Shown: in pieces, positions 57,910-64,000 of the stretch
Position numbering within the stretch: position 1 is the first letter of the stretch
Layout of the letters: every line of letters begins with the position of its first letter
Assembly (NCBI RefSeq): GCF_020026305.1
Contig: NZ_CP075691.1
Location: 7,929,415-7,993,414, forward strand
Direction: 5' to 3'
Length of the DNA stretch: 64,000 nt
From: Streptomyces sp. 135
GTDB taxonomy: Bacteria > Actinomycetota > Actinomycetes > Streptomycetales > Streptomycetaceae
Notes under the pieces: generated by a model
The model's database searches: none
Told to the model about the DNA's origin: nothing
What the model saw: the letters and a program-made list of their open reading frames with translations, nothing else
Translations under genes and position numbers: made by a program

Positions 57910-58112
57910 CTGAAATGCTTTCCGCCTCGGTGGCCGCCCGGCTAGCGTGACCGGAGGTCCGATTCCGAGCACGCATTCTCCGATGTCTCCGGTCTCCTCC
58001 ACAGGACCATTGGACCTCCTCAAAAAGGCTCCTTCAGCGAGCCCGCGCACCGCATCACTTCTGCAGGCCGCGGAATTCCGCGGCGCGATCTCATCCCGGG
58101 GAGTGCATTTCG

Positions 58113-59711
58113 ATGGCACAGCAGGGGCAGGGCGAAACCACAGGGCGCATCGGCAAGGTCGTCATCGTCGGCGGCGGCACCGCGGGCTGGATGACCGCGT
58201 CCTACCTCGTCGCCGCCTTCGGCGACCGCGTCGACGTCACGCTCGTCGAATCCGGACGGGTGGGCACGATCGGCGTCGGAGAGGCGACGTTCAGCGACAT
58301 CCGGCACTTCTTCGAGTTCCTCCAACTGGAGGAGAAGGACTGGATGCCGGCCTGCAACGCCACGTACAAGCTCGCGGTTCGGTTCGAGAACTGGCGGGAG
58401 CCGGGCCACCACTTCTACCACCCGTTCGAACAGCTGCGCTCCGTGGACGGCTTCCCGCTGACCGACTGGTGGCTGCGCCACCCCACCACCACGCGGTTCG
58501 ACACGGACTGCTTCGTGATGGCCTCCCTGTGCGACGCCAACCGCAGCCCCCGCTACCTCGACGGCACGCTGATCGACCAGGACTTCGTGGAGCGCGGCGA
58601 CAAGCCCCTGGCCCGCTCCACCATCGCCGAGTTCCAGGGCGCCCAGTTCCCCTACGCGTACCACTTCGAGGCCAGCCTGCTCGCCGAGTTCCTGCGCGAC
58701 TACGCCATCGAGCGCGGCGTACGACACGTCGTCGACGACGTCCTCGACGTCGAGCGCGACCACCGCGGCTGGATCGAGCGCCTGCGCACCGAGGAGCACG
58801 GCGCCGTCGGGGGCGACCTGTTCGTGGACTGCACCGGCTTCAAGGGGCTGCTGATCAACAAGGCGCTGGGTGAGCCCTTCGAGTCCTACCAGGACTCCCT
58901 GCCCAACGACAGCGCGGTGGCACTGCAGGTTCCCCTGGACATGGACCGAGAGCCCCTGCGCCCGTGCACCACCGCCACCGCGCAGGACGCCGGCTGGATC
59001 TGGACCATCCCGCTGATCAGCCGGGTGGGCACCGGATACGTCTACGCCCGCGACTATCTGGAGCCCGAGGAGGCCGAGCGCACGCTGCGCGAATTCGTCG
59101 GCCCCGAGGCCGCCGACGTCCCCGCCAACCACATCCGGATGCGCATCGGCCGAACCCGGCGGTCATGGGTGAACAACTGCGTCGCCATCGGACTTTCCTC
59201 CGGCTTCGTCGAGCCGCTGGAGTCGACCGGCATCTTCTTCATCCACCACGCCATCGAGCAGCTGGTCAAGTTCTTCCCCGGCGGGGACTGGGACCCCTCC
59301 CTGCGCACGCTCTACAACAACTCGGTGGCCCACGTCATGGACGGCGTCCGCGAGTTCCTCGTCCTGCACTACCGGGGTGCCAAGCGCGCGGACAACCAGT
59401 ACTGGCGGGACACCAAGACCCGTGAGGTCCCCGAGGCACTGGCCGAGCGGATGGCACGGTGGCAGTCCAAACTGCCGGACTCCGAGACCGTCTTCCCCTA
59501 CTACCACGGGCTCCCCCCGTACTCGTACAACTGCATCCTGCTCGGTACCGGCGGCATCCCGGTGCGGCCCTCACCCGCCCTGGACCTCGCCGACGAGAAG
59601 GCGGCCCTCCTGGAGTTCCAGGCGATCCGCGACAAGGCCCGCCGACTGGTCGAGGAACTCCCCACGCAGAACGAGTACTTCGCGGCCATGCGGGCGCAGG
59701 CGCGGAACTAG
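58113..59711 (+). CDS. FADH2-dependent tryptophan halogenase
   Basis: 532 residues, the full family length. FAD-binding GGGTAGW (20-26), GVGEAT, catalytic Lys86 (NATYKLAVRF), the halogenase motif WIWTIP (295-300) and Glu370 in EPLESTG are present. ATG 58113 with GGGGAG upstream. It should chlorinate (or brominate) free tryptophan; the ring position cannot be told by eye. Needs FADH2 from a reductase such as 22780-23289. Followed 21 bp later by the antiporter gene. Confidence 0.95.
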   Translation: MAQQGQGETTGRIGKVVIVGGGTAGWMTASYLVAAFGDRVDVTLVESGRVGTIGVGEATFSDIRHFFEFLQLEEKDWMPACNATYKLAVRFENWREPGHHFYHPFEQLRSVDGFPLTDWWLRHPTTTRFDTDCFVMASLCDANRSPRYLDGTLIDQDFVERGDKPLARSTIAEFQGAQFPYAYHFEASLLAEFLRDYAIERGVRHVVDDVLDVERDHRGWIERLRTEEHGAVGGDLFVDCTGFKGLLINKALGEPFESYQDSLPNDSAVALQVPLDMDREPLRPCTTATAQDAGWIWTIPLISRVGTGYVYARDYLEPEEAERTLREFVGPEAADVPANHIRMRIGRTRRSWVNNCVAIGLSSGFVEPLESTGIFFIHHAIEQLVKFFPGGDWDPSLRTLYNNSVAHVMDGVREFLVLHYRGAKRADNQYWRDTKTREVPEALAERMARWQSKLPDSETVFPYYHGLPPYSYNCILLGTGGIPVRPSPALDLADEKAALLEFQAIRDKARRLVEELPTQNEYFAAMRAQARN

Positions 59712-59732
59712 GCGAGCCGGCGGGGAAGCGCC

Positions 59733-61022
59733 GTGCCCAGCAGCCGGCTCACCGTCCTCTTCGTCGACCTCGCCCTGATCGTCGCCCTGGCCCACCTGGC
59801 CGGGGCCGTCGCCAGACGCTGCGGTCAGCCGGCCGTCATCGGTGAGATCGTCGTCGGAATCCTGCTCGGACCGACCGTGCTGAGCGGGCAACTGTCCCAG
59901 CACGTCTTCCCGTTGGAGGTGCGCAGCGAGCTCGGGGCCTTCGCCGACCTCGGGCTCGCCCTCTTCATGTTCAAGCTCGGAGCGGAGTCCGAATGGGCCG
60001 CCGGGCGCTCGATGCGGCGGGCATCGGCGGGCATCGCGGCCGCCGCGATGGTGTTCCCGTTCGTGGTGGGCGCGGGGCTCGGCCTCTGGTGGCATCCGGG
60101 TGGCTCCTCGACGCAAGGCGTCGCCCCCGTGCTGTTCATGGGGGTCGCGCTGTCGGTGACCGCGTTTCCCGTCCTGGCCCGGATCATCGAGGACCGGGGC
60201 CTCTCGCGCGCTCCGCTCGGTCAACTGGCCGTGGCCAGCGCCGCGCTCTGCGACGTGCTCGCCTGGTCCATGCTCGGCGTCGTCATGGTGCTGTGCGGCG
60301 TCGACACCCCCTGGCGCCTGCTGTGGTTCGTCCCGTACCTGCTCGTGATGGTGGCCGTGGTGTGTCCCGTGCTCCGCAGGCTCACACGCTCCGGACACAC
60401 CTCGCTCGACCTGTCCCTCACCTGCATCGGCGTCCTGGCCTCAGCGGCTACCACCGAGTGGATGGGGCTCCACTTCATCGTCGGCGCCTTCGTCTTCGGC
60501 GTCGTGCGGACGCACGCCCTGAGGGGGCGGGGAAAGGAACACGGGCCGGAGGCCGACGCCGAACTCCGCCGTGGCCTGGGCTCCCTCGACAGCCGGGTCC
60601 TGATGCCGGTGTTCTTCGTCGTCGCGGGCTGGCAGGTGGACCTGTCACGACTGGACGCGTCCCACCTGCTCGACCTCGTGATCCTGCTGGTCGCGGCCGG
60701 CGGCAGCAAGTTCCTCGCCGTGATGGCCGCGGGGCGGCTGCTGGGGCTGAAGCCGCGGGACTCCGCGGCGCTGGGAGCCTTGATGAACACGCGGGGACTC
60801 ACCGAACTCATCGTGCTCACCGCGGGCCGGGAACTGGGCCTGCTCGACGACGTCAGCTACACGCTCCTGGTGACCATGGCGGTGCTGACCACGATGTCCA
60901 CAGGGCCGATCCTGCGGCGCCTGCTCAAGGAGGGGACCGCAACCGGTCCCGCGCACGCGAACGGCCCCTCTCCCGACCACCCGTCCGACCTCGCCCCCGA
61001 GCGGAGCGGCACCGGAGGCTGA
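59733..61022 (+). CDS. Cation/proton antiporter (CPA2 family)
   Basis: 429 residues, about 11-12 membrane segments; GEIVVGILLGPTVL near the N-terminus and MNTRGLTELIVL near residue 350 are typical of Kef/NapA-like Na+ or K+/H+ antiporters. GTG 59733. Such antiporters recur in glycopeptide and other NRPS clusters, where a role in export or ion homeostasis is assumed but not proven. Co-directional with the halogenase and 6 bp before the decarboxylase. Confidence 0.93.
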   Translation: MPSSRLTVLFVDLALIVALAHLAGAVARRCGQPAVIGEIVVGILLGPTVLSGQLSQHVFPLEVRSELGAFADLGLALFMFKLGAESEWAAGRSMRRASAGIAAAAMVFPFVVGAGLGLWWHPGGSSTQGVAPVLFMGVALSVTAFPVLARIIEDRGLSRAPLGQLAVASAALCDVLAWSMLGVVMVLCGVDTPWRLLWFVPYLLVMVAVVCPVLRRLTRSGHTSLDLSLTCIGVLASAATTEWMGLHFIVGAFVFGVVRTHALRGRGKEHGPEADAELRRGLGSLDSRVLMPVFFVVAGWQVDLSRLDASHLLDLVILLVAAGGSKFLAVMAAGRLLGLKPRDSAALGALMNTRGLTELIVLTAGRELGLLDDVSYTLLVTMAVLTTMSTGPILRRLLKEGTATGPAHANGPSPDHPSDLAPERSGTGG

Positions 61023-61028
61023 CCACCA

Positions 61029-62282
61029 GTGAACTCGCTGAGCCGACTCGCGGAACGCTTCGGCACACCGCTGTACGTCTACCGGCTGGACCGGGTCCGG
61101 CGCGCTGCGCTGGACCTGCTCGGCGCACTGCCGACCGGCGCCCGTCTCTACTACTCCCTCAAGGCCAACCCCCACCCGGCCCTCGTGCGCGAGCTGAGCG
61201 GACTGGGCCTGCACCTGGAGATCAGCTCGCCCGGTGAGCTGGCCGTCGCGCAGCACGTCCGCCATCCGGCGGAGCACTGCCTCTACACCGGCCCGGGCAA
61301 GACCGCCGCCGAGGTGTCCGCCGCGCTGCGGGCCGGGGTGCGCCTGTTCTCCGTGGAATCACCGACCGACCTGCGCCGCGTCACGGAGCTGGGCACCGGG
61401 GCCGAAGTCGCCTTCGACTACCTCGTCCGCCTCAACGCCCAGGCCGGGGCGGTCGGCACCGGCCTGCGCATGACGGGGCGCTCCTCGCAGTTCGGCACCG
61501 ACCCCGACACCGCCCTCGCGGCCGGCATGTTCGACTCCGCGCCCGGTGCGCACGCCGCCGGTGCGCATCTGTTCTCCGCCACGAACATCGTCGACGAACG
61601 GGCTCTGGTCGAGGAGTTCCGGGCGGTCCTGCGGACGGCGCTGAGCACGTTCGAGGCCGCGGGGAGCACCCCTGCGCTGATCGACCTCGGCGGTGGCTTC
61701 GCCGCGCCGTTCGCCGCACCGGGCGAGCGGCCCGCGTACACCGGGCTGCGCGCGGTCCTGGAGGAGCTGCTCGACGGGGCGGTGCCGAGCTGGCGCGAGG
61801 GGAGGCCAGGGATCGCCTTCGAGTCGGGCCGCCATCTCGCCGCCGACTGCGGCTCGTTGCTGACCACGGTGCTCGACGTCAAGCAGAGCCGGGGTACCAC
61901 CTACGCGGTCCTCGATGCCGGGGTCAACGTGCTCGGCGGCATGTCCGGCATCGGACGGCTCCTGACCCCCGCGGTCCGGCCCACGGCCGACCCGGACGGC
62001 GGTGCCGCGGCGGGCGGCCTGGCCGAGGTGACACTGGTGGGCCCGCTGTGCACGCCGCTCGACGTCCTCGCCCGTGCCGCCAAGATGCCGCTGCCCCGTG
62101 TCGGCGACGTCCTGCGCATCGACAACACGGGCGCGTACGGCCTGTCGGCGAGCCTGACGGGGTTCCTCAGCCATCCCGTCGCCACCGAGGTGGTCCTCGG
62201 CACCGACGGAGCCGTGGTCGACGTACGGGACCACCGGGCGGCGTACGCCGCAGGCACCGCGACCGGCCCGGGCGGCTGGTGA
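61029..62282 (+). CDS. Fold-type III PLP decarboxylase (DAP/ornithine decarboxylase-like)
   Basis: 417 residues, alanine-racemase-like barrel with PLP lysine in YYSLKANPHP and the glycine-rich phosphate loop IDLGGGF. GTG 61029, with GGAGG inside the end of the upstream gene. The usual diaminopimelate decarboxylase motif GPxCExxD is GPLCTPLD here, losing the Glu; that variant occurs, from memory, in decarboxylases acting on carrier-bound amino acids (BtrK-type and exosortase-associated). The AMP ligase at 62850 could supply such a substrate. Not a housekeeping LysA by motif. Confidence 0.88.
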   Translation: MNSLSRLAERFGTPLYVYRLDRVRRAALDLLGALPTGARLYYSLKANPHPALVRELSGLGLHLEISSPGELAVAQHVRHPAEHCLYTGPGKTAAEVSAALRAGVRLFSVESPTDLRRVTELGTGAEVAFDYLVRLNAQAGAVGTGLRMTGRSSQFGTDPDTALAAGMFDSAPGAHAAGAHLFSATNIVDERALVEEFRAVLRTALSTFEAAGSTPALIDLGGGFAAPFAAPGERPAYTGLRAVLEELLDGAVPSWREGRPGIAFESGRHLAADCGSLLTTVLDVKQSRGTTYAVLDAGVNVLGGMSGIGRLLTPAVRPTADPDGGAAAGGLAEVTLVGPLCTPLDVLARAAKMPLPRVGDVLRIDNTGAYGLSASLTGFLSHPVATEVVLGTDGAVVDVRDHRAAYAAGTATGPGGW

Positions 62283-62317
62283 ATCCCGGACTGGTCGGCC
62301 CCGCGTGCGGCGCGCTC

Positions 62318-62779
62318 TCAATGCTGGATCAGGTCGCCGACCGGGACGGCAGGGACGTGGCCGGTCGCGGGAAGCTGCTGCGCGAGGGCCAGCCCCACGT
62401 CGACGAGCGAGGACCGCCGCAGCCCCGTGACGTCGGGGACCGGGGTCCAGCGCGACTCCGAGGTGTCGCCGTTCGGCTCGGGCCTGAGTCGGCCACCGGT
62501 GAGCCGCACCTGGTAGAAGATGCCGATGTTCTGGTGCGGGCCGTCACCGGGGCTGTTGCGCTCGGACGCGGGGATCACCCGCGAGTCGACGCCCAGCAGC
62601 CGCTCTACCACGGCGTCGCAGCCCGTCTCCTCGGCGACCTCGCGGATCACCGCGTCGAACGGGTCCTCCGTGTGCTCGACCCTGCCGCCGGGCAGCGTCC
62701 AGTTGCCCGACACGTGATGGGCGAGCAGGACCCGCCCGTCCTTGATGCACACGGCGTAGGCCGCCAACCGAAAACTCAT
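62318..62779 (-). CDS. Nudix hydrolase
   Basis: 153 residues with a complete Nudix box, GGRVEHTEDPFDAVIREV followed by AEETGC, matching GX5EX7REUXEEXGU. Hydrolyses a nucleoside diphosphate linked to another moiety; substrate unknown. Lies between the decarboxylase and the AMP ligase, on the minus strand, and may be unrelated to the peptide cluster. Confidence 0.92.
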   Translation of the reverse strand: MSFRLAAYAVCIKDGRVLLAHHVSGNWTLPGGRVEHTEDPFDAVIREVAEETGCDAVVERLLGVDSRVIPASERNSPGDGPHQNIGIFYQVRLTGGRLRPEPNGDTSESRWTPVPDVTGLRRSSLVDVGLALAQQLPATGHVPAVPVGDLIQH

Positions 62780-62849
62780 CCCCGCACCCTATCCTTGCCG
62801 CCAAGTCCGTTCCCAGTGAACGGAGTTACGAATAGCTCGAAGGCTCGCG

Positions 62850-64000
62850 TCAGCCGCCGAAGGAGCCGGCCTCCAATGCCGCTTTGTCGACCTTCCCGTT
62901 CGCCGTGAGCGGCATTCGCTCCACCGGGACACAGCGATCAGGCGTCTTGGCCGCGCCGAGGCGTGCGCCGATGCCGAGCAGCACCTCGTCCGGCGCCGCG
63001 GCCCCGGTCGTCCAGACGGTGAACGTTCCGTCCGGGCCCGGCGGGACGCACGCCGCCTGCTCGACCCCCTCGACGTCCTGGGCGGCGCTCTCCACCTCCT
63101 GGCAGCTCACCCGCCAGCCGCGCCGCTTGAAGAGGTCGTCGCGCCGACCGTGGAAGTAGAGCCTGCCGCCCTCGTCGACCCACCCGAAGTCGCCCGTGCG
63201 CAGGGCCCTGCCCACGCCGTCCGGCGCGGCGACGAAGCGCTCGCGCTGCTCCGCTGCTGCCGCGGGCCCCCAGTACCCGGCCATCACGTGCGGCCCGGCG
63301 ACGACGATCTCACCGACGCCGCCGCACGCAACCGGCTCGCCGTCCCGGCCGACGACGAAGAGCCGCGTTCCCCGCAGCGGTCGGCCGACCGTACCGGGGA
63401 ACGCCAGGTCCTCGTCCGGCGCGGCGATCGAGATCCGCTTGCACTCGCTCATGCCGTACATGCAGATCAGGGCGGCGTCCGGGAAAGCGGCCCGGACCCG
63501 CTCGGCGTCCCGGCCGGTCAGGGCGGCGCCGGTGTTGGTCAGCAACCGCACCGACGTGGGGCGCGGGTCGCGCTCGCCGAGCCGCGCCAGGAGGAGGGCG
63601 AGCGTGGGCACCACGGGCACCACGGTGGCCCCCGCGCCGCGGATCGCGACCAGTTCGCGCGCGGACGCCGCGCCGTGCGGGTAGACCACCTCGGCCCCGG
63701 CGAGCACCGCCAGGAACAGTTGGTACAGGCCGTAGTCGAAGGAGACCGGCACCCGGCAGTACACGACGTCGGTCGGCAGGTACCCGACGCGCTCGGCGAC
63801 GGCACGTGCGGCCCAGACGACCGCCCCGTGCGGGCACACGATCCCCTTGGGCCGGGCGGTCGTCCCCGACGTGTACACCAGCAGGGCCGGATCGTCGGGC
63901 GTCGCCGCCGGCCCGGTCGCCGCCGCGGGCGGCACATCGGCGTACGCCGGGGCGAGCACCGGCACCGACGTGACGTCGGTGAGCTCCGCAACCCGGTCCG
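62850..64000 (-). CDS. AMP-forming acyl/aminoacyl ligase (5' partial)
   Basis: The last 383 codons are in the window; the frame is open to the right edge, so the start lies beyond it. Core motifs: YTSGTTARPKG (A3), YGMSECKRIS (A5), RTGDFGW (A7), FKRRGWRVSCQEVE (A8) and NGKVDKAAL with the catalytic Lys (A10). No T domain is fused. It activates a carboxylic or amino acid and probably loads a separate carrier protein or CoA. Pairing with the convergent PLP decarboxylase is suggestive of a butirosin-like route. It may also mark the start of a neighbouring cluster. Confidence 0.9.
   Translation of the reverse strand, partial: DRVAELTDVTSVPVLAPAYADVPPAAATGPAATPDDPALLVYTSGTTARPKGIVCPHGAVVWAARAVAERVGYLPTDVVYCRVPVSFDYGLYQLFLAVLAGAEVVYPHGAASARELVAIRGAGATVVPVVPTLALLLARLGERDPRPTSVRLLTNTGAALTGRDAERVRAAFPDAALICMYGMSECKRISIAAPDEDLAFPGTVGRPLRGTRLFVVGRDGEPVACGGVGEIVVAGPHVMAGYWGPAAAAEQRERFVAAPDGVGRALRTGDFGWVDEGGRLYFHGRRDDLFKRRGWRVSCQEVESAAQDVEGVEQAACVPPGPDGTFTVWTTGAAAPDEVLLGIGARLGAAKTPDRCVPVERMPLTANGKVDKAALEAGSFGG

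Noticed and set aside
23859..58112. Quinoxaline/3-hydroxyquinaldate pathway (A-T protein, P450, MbtH, tryptophan dioxygenase, hydrolase, aminotransferase as in echinomycin and thiocoraline)
   Set aside because: The gene set is similar and cannot be fully excluded, but the genes are scattered in separate operons, the A code is not recognisably Trp, and a halogenase plus a kynurenine-like elongation pocket fit chlorokynurenine better.
1..64000. tRNA, rRNA or riboswitch in the window
   Set aside because: No cloverleaf or known riboswitch core was noticed in the few intergenic stretches; a covariance-model search would be needed to exclude them.

Overview
The window is high-GC actinomycete DNA, most likely Streptomyces. 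GC-rich third codon positions dominate and many starts are GTG. Genes overlap tightly, and there is one rare in-frame TTA codon, as expected of a bldA-type organism. Almost the whole window is one nonribosomal peptide synthetase (NRPS) cluster, cut at its left edge, followed at the right by a possibly separate ligase/decarboxylase area.

Layout. 2-11656: NRPS subunit 1 (partial), (A)-T-E / C-A-T / C-[A deleted]-T / C-A-T-E. 11758-18602: an operon of cytochrome P450, SyrP-like 2-oxoglutarate oxygenase, aminotransferase, ABC exporter and a free-standing condensation-like protein. 18623-21253: response regulator divergent from an ABC ATPase/permease pair. 21749-23289: ArsR-type regulator and, convergent to it, a flavin reductase. 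23555-27107: MbtH protein and an A-T-hydrolase protein whose nucleophile is Cys rather than Ser. 27382-44855: NRPS subunit 2, five modules ending in E, split in this sequence by a one-base deletion near 39006. 44852-52075: NRPS subunit 3, two modules plus thioesterase. 52015-53658 (minus): histidine kinase. 53980-55106: small protein and a PduX-like GHMP kinase. 55179-56165 (minus): second SyrP-like oxygenase. 56348-57909: alpha/beta hydrolase and tryptophan 2,3-dioxygenase. 58113-62282: tryptophan halogenase, cation/proton antiporter and PLP decarboxylase. 62318-62779 (minus): Nudix hydrolase. 62850-64000 (minus): AMP-forming ligase, cut at the right edge.

How it may work. Specificity codes read by eye suggest a chain of at least 11 residues: D-? 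/ aromatic / (residue loaded in trans) / D-? / Asp / Gly / Ser / Gly / D-aromatic (kynurenine-like code) / chimeric pocket / Pro, then release by the thioesterase. The last seven modules and the subunit split resemble the amphomycin/friulimicin/laspartomycin lipopeptides, but with Asp-Gly-Ser-Gly where those have Asp-Gly-Asp-Gly. Halogenase, flavin reductase, tryptophan dioxygenase and hydrolase together suggest chlorokynurenine supply.

The most unusual part is the possible loading system. One module has lost its adenylation domain, leaving a scar of about 60 codons. Elsewhere sits an A-T protein fused to a Cys-nucleophile alpha/beta-hydrolase domain, the combination known as separate proteins in syringomycin (SyrB1/SyrC). 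Second to that is a chimeric A domain in module 10, where about 150 bp covering half of the specificity pocket has been exchanged inside otherwise near-identical DNA. Codes and family assignments are from visual alignment and memory; no search was run.
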